The notes: generated by a model from the sequence alone, not told the origin. DNA of 5,151 bases from a bacterium (GCA_021844355.1 JAKBTP010000112.1:1-5151), one strand, 5' to 3'; positions 1-4,725 are shown, counted from the stretch's first letter. Numbers and translations are program-made.

Positions 1-1
1 G

Positions 2-283
2 GTGACCACCGTCGTGGTTGAGCACCGGGACCGTCTGGCCCGGATGAACGCAGAGCTGGTGGAGGCGGCGCTGTCCGCCCACGGGCGGCGGCTGGTGGTC
101 CTGGACGATGGCGAGGTGGACGACGACTTGGTGCGTGACATGACCGAGGTGCTGACCGGCTTCTGTGCCCGCCTGTACGGGCGGCGGTCGGCCCGCAACC
201 GTGCCGAGAAGGCGCTGCGATGCGCCGAGCACGACGTGGGGCCGATGGCCCTGGCACGGGGAGCTAGGGAGATGGGGACGTGA
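2..283 (+). CDS. tnpA: IS607-family serine recombinase transposase, C-terminal part
   Basis: This is the C-terminal ~93 residues of an IS607-type transposase, a serine recombinase that excises and integrates the element. The visible part begins in the catalytic domain with VVVEHRDRLAR; the D-R-L-x-R segment matches the conserved active-site arginine region of serine recombinases. It continues with a beta strand (GRRLVVLDD), an acidic EVDDDLVRDM segment and the long helix TEVLTGFCARLYGRRSARNRAEKAL typical of the family. The GTG at 2 is not the real start: the frame is open to the window edge, and the catalytic serine and the MerR-like N-terminal DNA-binding domain expected in this family must lie upstream. 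The residues after DRLAR are MN, where I recall aromatic FG in many relatives. The stop codon overlaps the tnpB start, implying translational coupling. Confidence 0.85.
   Translation: MTTVVVEHRDRLARMNAELVEAALSAHGRRLVVLDDGEVDDDLVRDMTEVLTGFCARLYGRRSARNRAEKALRCAEHDVGPMALARGAREMGT
266..271 (+). promoter_or_regulatory. Ribosome binding site for tnpB
   Basis: AGGGAG lies 8 bases upstream of the GTG at 280, inside the end of tnpA. It supports the GTG start that overlaps the tnpA stop, and suggests that tnpB is translated by re-initiation or coupling from the tnpA transcript. Confidence 0.6.
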
Positions 284-1968
284 GCCGCCATCTGCGCCCC
301 TTGGCCGCCCCGTTGGTGGTGGCCCCGCCCGGGGGCGCCCGGGTGCGCACCCGGCTGCGGGTGGACCCCTCCGACGAGCGAGTCCTCCGGGCGCTCGGAG
401 AGCACCTGGGGTCACTCGCCGGAGGCGACCTCGCCGAGCGCTGCCGGGAGGGCCGGCTGGACGCCAGCGGCCGGGCGGCATCCCGGCGGGATCGCAAGCG
501 GGCGCTCACCGCCACCAGCTCGTCTCGGTGGGCGGGGGCCATAACCCGCACCTCCGAGGACGCCTTCCAGCTCGCCTGGCGCAACCTCGTCGCCGATGAG
601 CGCAGCCTGCGAGCCCGGCTTCGCCGGATCGAGCAGCGGCTGAGTGTCCCCGCGGGCCGCCGCCGCGGCGGTGCTCGCGGGTATGCGACGCCAGCCGAAC
701 GGTGGGAGAAGCAGCGGCGGCTCCAGGTGCTGGGGGCCCGCCTGGCCGAGGTCGAGCGGCACCTCGCAGCAGGTCGGGTCTCCGTCTGCCGAGGAGGTCG
801 GCGCCTGGCCCGCTCCCGCCACAACCTGGAGGCGGCCGGTCTCACCCGAGAGCAATGGCAGAAGCGGTGGCGGGCGGAGCGGCTCTTCATCTGTGCCGAC
901 GGTGACGCCGACAAGGCGCTCGGCAATGAGACCATCCGCTTCCACCCGGGCGAGAACTTCCTTTGGGTGAAGCTGCCGGCTGCGCTCGTCCACCTGGCCA
1001 ACCGGCCTCACGGCCGCTACCGGCTCAGCTGCCCAGTCGTCTTCTCCTACCGGGGTGAGGAGGTGGCGGCCCAGGTGGCCTCGGGGGCGGTCCGCTACGA
1101 CATCAGCTTCGACCCCGAGAGGGGCCGCTGGTACCTGGACGCCTCGTGGAAGTGTGCCCGCAAGAAATCGCTGACCCTTTGCGAGCTCCAAGGGCAAAGG
1201 GTGCTGGCCGTGGACCTGAATGCCGGCCATCTGGCCGCTGTGGCAGTCGACTCCTCCGGCAACCCGCTGCGCGGTCCGGCCACTATCCCCCTCGCGCTGG
1301 GCGGTCTGGCGGCGTCCACCCGCGACGGGCACCTGCGACAGGTGATCTCGCAGCTGCTCCAGATGGCCCAGGCCCAAGGCTGCCGGGCGCTTGTCATCGA
1401 AGACCTCGACTTTCGTGACTCCCGCGAGCAGGGCCGGGAACGGCAGGGACGGCGGCCGTCCCGCGGCAGGCGGGCCAAGAGCTTCCGGCGGCTGGTGGCG
1501 GGCATCCCCACCGCCAGGTTCCGTGACCGCCTGGTGCAGATGTCCACCAACAAGGGGCTGGCGGTGGTGGCCGTGGACGCTGCCTACACCAGCCGTTGGG
1601 GTGCCGAGCACTGGCTCGGCACCTTGCAGAGGATCTCTCCGGCGGCGAGCGGCCACCACGCGGCAGCGCTCGTCATCGGCAGACGCGGGCTCGGCCAGCG
1701 AGCACGGCGACGGGAAAGGTGTGACCGAACCCGACCAGCGGATCGGGAACGGAGAGCTGCCGACTCCGCCGTGTGGCCCATGCCGGCTGGGCGACCAGCC
1801 GGTCTGCCCGGGCAGCGGACCAGGGAACTCCGATCCCCCAAGGCCAGAGGGCGGCCGCACCCGCGGCAGAGGACCCAACCGGCCCACCAGGGACCTCGGG
1901 GCGACCAGGTGGCTCACGACCGTTCGGGGCCACCCACAACACGGAACTCAGTTCCGCTGAGTGTGTAG
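280..1968 (+). CDS. tnpB: TnpB-like RuvC-fold RNA-guided nuclease of IS607-type transposon
   Basis: A 562-aa TnpB-family protein. Characterised TnpBs are RNA-guided DNA endonucleases that use a guide from the transposon right end and help the element persist; they are ancestors of Cas12. The GTG start overlaps the tnpA stop (GTGA), with AGGGAG at 266-271 as ribosome binding site. The N-terminal ~300 residues are basic and helical (wedge/recognition-like). The RuvC fold follows: RuvC-I VLAVDLNAGH with Asp312, RuvC-II LVIEDLDF with Glu374, then a basic arginine-rich stretch (380-405), the AVDAAYTSRWG motif (431-441) and GHHAAALVIGRRGLG (458-472). No cysteine lies between residues 369 and 480, so the usual four-Cys zinc finger is absent, and HH replaces the DRD of the usual last catalytic block. 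I recall this layout from other actinobacterial homologues. The ~85-residue tail after RARRR is Arg/Pro-rich and overlaps the predicted guide RNA. The frame is intact; activity cannot be judged from sequence. Confidence 0.85.
   Translation: MSRHLRPLAAPLVVAPPGGARVRTRLRVDPSDERVLRALGEHLGSLAGGDLAERCREGRLDASGRAASRRDRKRALTATSSSRWAGAITRTSEDAFQLAWRNLVADERSLRARLRRIEQRLSVPAGRRRGGARGYATPAERWEKQRRLQVLGARLAEVERHLAAGRVSVCRGGRRLARSRHNLEAAGLTREQWQKRWRAERLFICADGDADKALGNETIRFHPGENFLWVKLPAALVHLANRPHGRYRLSCPVVFSYRGEEVAAQVASGAVRYDISFDPERGRWYLDASWKCARKKSLTLCELQGQRVLAVDLNAGHLAAVAVDSSGNPLRGPATIPLALGGLAASTRDGHLRQVISQLLQMAQAQGCRALVIEDLDFRDSREQGRERQGRRPSRGRRAKSFRRLVAGIPTARFRDRLVQMSTNKGLAVVAVDAAYTSRWGAEHWLGTLQRISPAASGHHAAALVIGRRGLGQRARRRERCDRTRPADRERRAADSAVWPMPAGRPAGLPGQRTRELRSPKARGRPHPRQRTQPAHQGPRGDQVAHDRSGPPTTRNSVPLSV
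1783..1802 (+). other. GNRA-capped 8-bp hairpin inside tnpB 3' end
   Basis: CCGGCTGG, loop GCGA, CCAGCCGG: eight uninterrupted base pairs closed by a GNRA-type tetraloop, extendable by a G-U pair (1782 with 1803). It lies in the tnpB coding tail and is the strongest local RNA structure of the element, so it is probably a structural stem of the guide RNA rather than a terminator. Confidence 0.6.
1942..1962 (+). other. Two overlapping, mutually exclusive hairpins at element right end
   Basis: CGGAAC-TCA-GTTCCG (1942-1956) and ACTCAG-TTCCG-CTGAGT (1946-1962) are both perfect 6-bp stems that share bases, so only one can form at a time. A further GGAAC at 1968-1972 can also pair with GTTCC at 1951-1955. 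The block spans the last tnpB codons, next to the transposon boundary, where guide-RNA 3' structure and recombinase recognition are both expected. Confidence 0.55.
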
Positions 1969-1974
1969 GAACGG

Positions 1975-2439
1975 TGGAACTGCGAGCGCCAGAACGGCTC
2001 AACGAGGGGCTCCTTCCACACCACGATCGAGGTGCTCTCCGGCCTGCTGGAGTATGAGAGAGCCACCGGTGGGTCACCCGGCCTTCACTATGCCCGCCTC
2101 AGAGGGCAGGAGTACCTCCTGGAGCGGAGGATGCGGCGGCGCCTCTCCACCGGCGAGGTGGTGGACCCCGAATGGGACCTCTTCTCGTTCCCGACCTACT
2201 GGCACTACGACTTGCTGCGGGGTCTCGACTTCCTCCGCTCCGCCGGGGCCGACCCCGACCCCCGGGTGGGCGAAGCGGTGGAGTTGGTTCGCTCCAAGGC
2301 CGATCCCGCGGGACGCTGGCCGCTGGAGAACCGGCACCCCGGAAGGCTGCACTTCCCCATCGACGAGGGGGAGGGACGGCCGAGCCGCTGGAACACCCTG
2401 AGAGCCCTGCGGGTGCTGAAGTGGGCTGATTCCGGGTGA
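1975..2439 (+). pseudogene. 3' fragment of squalene-cyclase/prenyltransferase-like (alpha-alpha toroid) gene, split by the transposon
   Basis: The last 154 residues of a host protein read on without a break from the transposon edge to the TGA at 2439. The opening WNCERQNGSTRGSFHTTI, then VLSGLLEYERATGGSP, WHYDLLRGLDFLR, GRWPLENRHPG and GRPSRWNTLRALRVLKW, are characteristic of an actinobacterial family commonly annotated as squalene cyclase or prenyltransferase-like (terpenoid cyclase toroid superfamily). Its reaction and substrate are not known to me, and no DXDD catalytic motif is visible in this part. In that family the start of the fragment corresponds to the middle of a DGGWNCE block, so N-terminal residues are missing rather than absent by design. 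GTG at 2032 could serve as a start, but homology extends upstream of it, so the fragment is a remnant. The 5' part should lie left of tnpA, outside the window. Confidence 0.75.
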
Positions 2440-2468
2440 CGGGCCTTCGGAATCCCGCAAGCGACTAC

Positions 2469-2489
2469 GGCCCCCGGTCTAGCGGGGCC
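2469..2489 (+). terminator. Possible hairpin terminator after the split gene
   Basis: GGCCCC and GGGGCC form a 6-bp stem around a 9-base loop, 30 bases after the stop of the toroid fragment and 56 bases before the next gene. There is no T-run, so the terminator role is uncertain. I see no convincing promoter in 2440-2530. Confidence 0.3.
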
Positions 2490-2533
2490 AGCTCTGCCTC
2501 CGCCCTGCGCGACCGCCCGAGGGTTGTCGACAC

Positions 2534-2539
2534 GGGAGG
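2534..2539 (+). promoter_or_regulatory. Ribosome binding site for the four-helix membrane protein
   Basis: GGGAGG lies five bases before the ATG at 2545. It decides in favour of this start over the in-frame TTG at 2524, which would place the binding site inside the gene. Confidence 0.65.
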
Positions 2540-2544
2540 TCCCC

Positions 2545-3057
2545 ATGTCTAGCCCGAGACCGCCGGAGGGGACGCTCGAGATCGGTCCGCCGAGGCGTTC
2601 GCGCCCGCGGTCGTCGCTGCGGCGGCTGACGCTCTGGAACGCGCTCCTCGTAATTCTTCAGGTCGCCGTCGGCATGGTGGTGAACCTGTACGTCAGGGTG
2701 CCTGCCCACCACCCGGGGGCGCAGCCCTCGGAGTACTTCTCCGGGTCGCTCCGCAGCGTGGGCTGGGCGATCGGCTCGGGGCTGCCGGCGCTGATGCTCC
2801 ACCCGGCTCTGGAGCTGGCGGTCGGCGCCATGGCCCTGGTCCTCGCGGTGCGTGCCGTCGCCAACTTTGGGGGTTGGGTGGCGGCACTGTCAGTGCTGGC
2901 CGCCGCGATGATCATCGGCGCCGGCTTCAATGGCGCCAGCTTCCTCGATTTCGGGGCGGCGCTCTCCTCGCTCCTCATGTCTCTGCTGGCGCTGGGATCG
3001 CTCGCCTGCTACGCCGTGTGCAGCCATCTCCTTGGATCTGGGCCGCCCTCCCGCTGA
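2545..3057 (+). CDS. Small four-helix integral membrane protein, function unknown
   Basis: A 170-aa protein that I do not recognise as a named family. A Pro/Arg-rich cytoplasmic-looking N-terminus (1-27, with RRSRPRSSLRR) precedes four hydrophobic segments at about 30-50 (LWNALLVILQVAVGMVVNLYV), 80-104, 110-128 and 138-163. The loop between helices 1 and 2 (VPAHHPGAQPSEYFSGSLRS) carries paired histidines and aromatic residues; His86 opens helix 2. By the positive-inside rule the N-terminus and the short C-terminal tail would be cytoplasmic. There are no known catalytic motifs, no signal-peptidase site and no Cys pairs, so a structural, sensing or transport-accessory role is possible but unproven. 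The ATG start has a good GGGAGG site. It stands alone: the gene upstream is a broken fragment and the next genes run the other way. Confidence 0.7.
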   Translation: MSSPRPPEGTLEIGPPRRSRPRSSLRRLTLWNALLVILQVAVGMVVNLYVRVPAHHPGAQPSEYFSGSLRSVGWAIGSGLPALMLHPALELAVGAMALVLAVRAVANFGGWVAALSVLAAAMIIGAGFNGASFLDFGAALSSLLMSLLALGSLACYAVCSHLLGSGPPSR

Positions 3058-3061
3058 CCCT

Positions 3062-3089
3062 CCGCCCAACAGTGGGCCGAGCTGGGCGG
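3062..3089 (+). terminator. Hairpin terminator candidate for the membrane-protein gene
   Basis: CCGCCCA (3062-3068) pairs with TGGGCGG (3083-3089), starting five bases after the TGA at 3057. A smaller nested alternative, GCCCA-ACAG-TGGGC (3064-3077), shares the left arm. No T-run follows, which is common in high-GC actinobacteria. Position right after a stop codon supports a 3'-end role. Confidence 0.45.
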
Positions 3090-3326
3090 CTTGAGTGGAC
3101 GGCGACCCGTTCGTCCGGAGGCGCCTTGCGGCGCTCGGGAGCTACGACCCGCAGCCCCGCACAACTCCGCCACCGGCTCCTCGACCCGGTCCCCGAGCCC
3201 CAGGCCGCCTCTCGATCGGCGCAGACCACGCAGCATTGATTCGGGATTTCTCCGTCGGACGACCCGCGGAAAGGGAGTTCTGGGCAGTTGGGGAGATGGC
3301 TTCGATCACCGATCCAGCCCGCTGCG

Positions 3327-3347
3327 GGGCCGCCATCCCTGCGGCCC
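3327..3347 (-). terminator. Hairpin terminator candidate for the DUF1059-DUF1801 unit
   Basis: GGGCCGC (3327-3333) and GCGGCCC (3341-3347) form a perfect 7-bp stem with a 7-base loop, about 19 bases beyond the stop codon of the leftward DUF1801-like gene. Two flanking G-C pairs (3324-3325 with 3349-3350) extend it across one mismatch. It lacks a U-run, but its location after the last gene of the unit supports termination. Confidence 0.45.
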
Positions 3348-3365
3348 TGCCCCGACCTGCTGGAG

Positions 3366-3815
3366 CTATGAGAGGGCGGTCGTCACCAGTTCGGCGATCT
3401 TCGCCTCCACCTTGCGGCTCCACTTGGCGATGGCGTACGACACTGGCCAGATGTCGCCCTCGTCGAGCTTGGCTGGGTCCTGGAACTCCAGGGTGGAGTA
3501 GCGGGTGTTGAACTTGCCGGAGTCCTTGAAGGCGACCACGACCTTGCCGTCGGCGTTGACGTAGGCAGGCATTCCATACCAGGTCTTCGGTGACAGTCCC
3601 GGCGCGGTCGAGGTGATGGTGGCGTGCACCCTCTCGCCGAGGGCGCGGTCCTCCGGCCGCATGCGGGCAATGGCGTCCAGGGCTGCTTGGAGCTCGTCGG
3701 CCTTCTTGGCCCCTTTCTTGCCCTCGGCGCGCAACTCGGCGGCTCGTTGCCTCATGGCGGCTCGCTCGGCGGCGCTGAAGCCTTGGGCCCGTGACGTGGT
3801 GGTACTTTCCGGCAT
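3366..3815 (-). CDS. DUF1801-like (YdhG-type) small cytoplasmic protein
   Basis: A 149-aa soluble protein resembling the DUF1801/YdhG group (YjbR/CyaY-like superfamily), whose exact function is unsettled; some relatives are discussed as iron-binding or iron-chaperone-like. An Ala/Lys/Arg-rich, likely helical N-terminus (14-55, with AERAAMRQRAAELRAEGKKG) is followed by the core: ERVHATITSTAPGLSPKTWYGMPAYV (61-86), KVVVAFKDSGKFNTRYSTLEF (91-111) and the C-terminal helix KVEAKIAELVTTAL. The APxLxPKTWYGMPAY motif is the family hallmark. The start is the ATG at 3815, with AGGGAG just upstream in the 14-base gap to the preceding gene. The ATG 18 bases earlier would put that site inside the gene and is disfavoured. 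It is transcribed leftward with the DUF1059-like gene, so the two probably share a response, but nothing here names it. Confidence 0.75.
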   Translation of the reverse strand: MPESTTTSRAQGFSAAERAAMRQRAAELRAEGKKGAKKADELQAALDAIARMRPEDRALGERVHATITSTAPGLSPKTWYGMPAYVNADGKVVVAFKDSGKFNTRYSTLEFQDPAKLDEGDIWPVSYAIAKWSRKVEAKIAELVTTALS

Positions 3816-3829
3816 TTCAAACTCCCTCT

Positions 3830-4081
3830 TCATTCGGTCGGGATCGAGTCTGCGGGAAGCTCGGCAGAGCGGCGCTTCACGTCGCGATACCATCCCATTC
3901 CGGAGATGGGGCGCCGCCATCTTCCATTCATCGCGGCGAGCGCCTTCGCATGCGTGGTGTCGCCGCCGGCGACCGCTTCGCGCAGGTGGCGGTCGTGGGC
4001 CTTGATCACATCGTCGGCCGTGGCGCCGCGGTGAGCCAGGTCACAGGCTCCGCCAAGGGCCTGGCATTTCATGGTCTTCAT
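3830..4081 (-). CDS. DUF1059-like small protein
   Basis: An 83-aa protein starting MKTMKCQALGGACD, which matches the DUF1059 opening (MKTMxCxxLGGACD). The body (HRGATADDVIKAHDRHLREAVAGGDTTHAKALAAMNGRW) looks helical, followed by a GMGWYRDVKRR segment and an acidic end. The two cysteines at 6 and 13 plus several histidines could bind a metal or act in redox chemistry; that is speculation, since no activity is established. The ATG at 4081 is preceded by GGGAGGA at good spacing; the second Met (codon 4) lacks its own site. The longer upstream open frame is ruled out by the homology start. It is the first gene of a two-gene leftward unit: its stop lies 14 bases before the DUF1801-like start, and that gap contains the next ribosome binding site. 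The -35/-10 boxes at 4112-4140 give it a leader of about 24 bases. Confidence 0.75.
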   Translation of the reverse strand: MKTMKCQALGGACDLAHRGATADDVIKAHDRHLREAVAGGDTTHAKALAAMNGRWRRPISGMGWYRDVKRRSAELPADSIPTE

Positions 4082-4111
4082 GGGTTTTCCTCCCAGGAGA
4101 GGTGGCGTGGA

Positions 4112-4140
4112 ACTATCGGTCACAGCTGCGCTACCGGCAA
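4112..4140 (-). promoter_or_regulatory. Sigma-70-type promoter for the DUF1059-DUF1801 unit
   Basis: On the minus strand TTGCCG (4140-4135), a 17-base spacer and GATAGT (4117-4112) resemble a housekeeping promoter (four of six bases in each box). Transcription would begin near 4105, about 24 bases before the ATG at 4081. The -10 box lies inside one arm of a 9-bp inverted repeat, which suggests repression or activation at this point. Confidence 0.45.
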
Positions 4141-4187
4141 GGGGCCTAGGGTGGGAGGCCGACGAAGGTCCCGGTCCCACCGATAGT
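4112..4187. repeat. 9-bp inverted repeat ACTATCGGT/ACCGATAGT
   Basis: ACTATCGGT (4112-4120) and ACCGATAGT (4179-4187) are exact inverted copies 58 bases apart, centre to centre 67 bases. The left arm covers the -10 box of the DUF1059 promoter; the right arm is flanked by GGTCCC repeats. Paired operator sites for a looping regulator are possible, as is chance. Confidence 0.5.
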
Positions 4188-4193
4188 GGTCCC
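4167..4193. repeat. Triple GGTCCC motif upstream of the DUF1059 promoter
   Basis: GGTCCC occurs at 4167-4172, 4173-4178 and 4188-4193, the last two bracketing the ACCGATAGT repeat arm. It sits upstream of the -35 box, a position suited to an activator. On the minus strand it reads GGGACC, loosely like half-sites of the actinobacterial DosR/DevR box; this resemblance is weak. Confidence 0.35.
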
Positions 4194-4232
4194 GACGACG
4201 CGGAGAGCGCGCCACGGTCCTGCCAGGCCAAT

Positions 4233-4254
4233 CGCCCCCTGGGATTCGGGGGCG
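4233..4254 (-). terminator. Second hairpin terminator candidate after the AraC-VOC unit
   Basis: CGCCCCC (4233-4239) and GGGGGCG (4248-4254) form a perfect 7-bp G-C stem with an 8-base loop, about 50 bases beyond the VOC stop codon in the direction of transcription. No clear U-run follows. It would also shield the downstream DUF1059 promoter from read-through. Confidence 0.5.
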
Positions 4255-4284
4255 CATCCCTTGCCTCACTTCCATCTCGCGGTT

Positions 4285-4303
4285 CGGTCCTGCCCCGGGA
4301 CCG
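4285..4303 (-). terminator. Hairpin directly after the VOC stop codon
   Basis: CGGTCC (4285-4290) and GGACCG (4298-4303) form a 6-bp stem with a 7-base loop, one base beyond the VOC stop codon. It lacks a U-run and may act in tandem with the stronger hairpin at 4233-4254. Confidence 0.4.
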
Positions 4304-4304
4304 T

Positions 4305-4715
4305 TCAGCGCAGTTCTCGGATGCGGATCAGGTTGCCGGCAGGATCACGAAAGGCGCAGTCGCGGATCCCATACGGCTGCTCGAGCGGCTCCTGGACCAC
4401 CTCGGCGCCGCTCGCCTGCAGTCGCTCAAAGGTTCCGTCGAGGTCCCCGGTGGCCAACATGATCCAGCCGTAGGTGCCCTTGGCCATCATCTCGGCGATA
4501 GTGCGGCGCTCGGCGTTGGTGATGCCGGGGTCGACGGCCGGTGGCGCCAGAAGGATCGACGTGGCCGGTTGCTCGGGGGGGCCAACAGTGATCCAGCGCA
4601 TGCTGCCGGATCCGACGTCGGTGCGCACCTCGAAGCCGAGGGTGTGGCGATAGAAGGCCAGAGATGCCTCGGGGTCGGTGTGCGGGAGCGGTGTCGTGTG
4701 AATGAGTAGGTCCAT
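4305..4715 (-). CDS. VOC-superfamily (glyoxalase/bleomycin-resistance-like) protein
   Basis: A 136-aa protein of the vicinal-oxygen-chelate fold, which includes glyoxalases, dioxygenases and drug-binding proteins; the substrate is not predictable here. The first half has IHTTPLPHTDPEASLAFYRHTLGFEVRTD (5-33) and MRWITVGPPEQP (39-50). The second half has GWIMLATGDLDGTFERLQASGAEVV (83-107) and YGIRDCAFRDPAGNLIRIREL (115-135), the usual two beta-alpha modules. His6 and His12 near the N-terminus and Glu134 at the end sit where metal ligands often occur, but a full ligand set is not certain. The start is the ATG at 4715, because relatives begin MDLxIHTT; GTG at 4724 is a possible alternative. Only 10 bases separate this start from the AraC stop, so the pair is one transcript. 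Family length is normal. Confidence 0.8.
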   Translation of the reverse strand: MDLLIHTTPLPHTDPEASLAFYRHTLGFEVRTDVGSGSMRWITVGPPEQPATSILLAPPAVDPGITNAERRTIAEMMAKGTYGWIMLATGDLDGTFERLQASGAEVVQEPLEQPYGIRDCAFRDPAGNLIRIRELR

Positions 4716-4725
4716 GCAGGTCACT

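Larger units (their letters stand above)
1..1974 (+). mobile_element. IS607-family transposon, right-hand part (left end outside window)
   Basis: The element carries the two-gene layout of IS607 transposons: a serine-recombinase transposase followed by an overlapping tnpB. No terminal inverted repeats are seen, as expected for this family. The right boundary is placed at about 1972-1974, because host-gene coding sequence (WNCERQ..., C-terminal toroid protein) resumes at 1975, in the same orientation. The GG at 1973-1974 fits a GG core dinucleotide, which I recall as typical of IS607 recombination; this detail is inference. The left end, the start of tnpA and the left junction lie outside the window, so total length is unknown. 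The tnpB frame is intact and the visible tnpA part shows no lesion, so the copy could be active or recently active. Confidence 0.8.
1775..1974 (+). ncRNA. Predicted omega (guide) RNA scaffold at transposon right end
   Basis: TnpB systems use an RNA scaffold encoded at the right end of the element, overlapping the tnpB 3' end, with the guide read from the flanking DNA. This stretch shows the expected structure. There is an 8-bp stem CCGGCTGG/CCAGCCGG closed by a GCGA (GNRA) loop at 1783-1802 and a 12-bp palindrome CTGCCCGGGCAG at 1804-1815. A 6-bp stem GGTGGC/GCCACC lies at 1908-1913 and 1929-1934, and overlapping hairpins at 1942-1962 sit next to the boundary. Codon third positions here look less G/C-biased than in the tnpB core, consistent with constraint on RNA rather than protein. 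The 5' end given is a guess; the 3' scaffold end is set by the host-gene junction. The guide would then begin TGGAACTGCGAGC. Confidence 0.5.
3058..3365. other. Convergent intergenic gap without a supported gene
   Basis: This 308-bp stretch lies between the end of the rightward membrane-protein gene and the end of the leftward DUF1801-like gene. It contains a hairpin at each end. Open frames crossing it (for example from GTG 3095) are Pro/Arg-rich, run antisense into the DUF1801-like gene, and show no ribosome binding site or recognisable domain. Nothing else is seen. Confidence 0.5.

Noticed and set aside
412..1917. Long minus-strand open frame (501 aa) opposite tnpB
   Set aside because: A shadow of the GC-rich tnpB gene: low-complexity Pro/Gly/Arg composition, no domain and no start signals.
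1391..1960. Second open frame over tnpB with a C-x-x-C...C stretch (PPCGPCRLGDQPVC) resembling part of a zinc finger
   Set aside because: It lies after, not before, the GHHAAAL block where a TnpB finger would be, in another frame, and would need a frameshift near 1700 for which there is no slippery site. GC-rich DNA opens such frames easily.
1..1974. CRISPR-associated Cas12-like effector with array
   Set aside because: The RuvC protein is next to an IS607 recombinase and no spaced direct repeats occur anywhere in the window, so a transposon TnpB is the better reading.
2032..2439. Complete small gene starting at GTG 2032
   Set aside because: Family-like residues (WNCERQNGSTRGSFHTTIEV) continue upstream in frame to the transposon edge, so this is the tail of a split gene rather than a full gene.
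3095..3511. Rightward open frame from GTG 3095 (138 aa)
   Set aside because: Pro/Arg-rich, no ribosome binding site, no recognisable domain, and its second half is antisense to the well-supported DUF1801-like gene.
4071..4709. Rightward open frame of 212 aa across 4071-4709
   Set aside because: Antisense to the VOC gene, no family resemblance and no ribosome binding site; the minus-strand genes explain the sequence.
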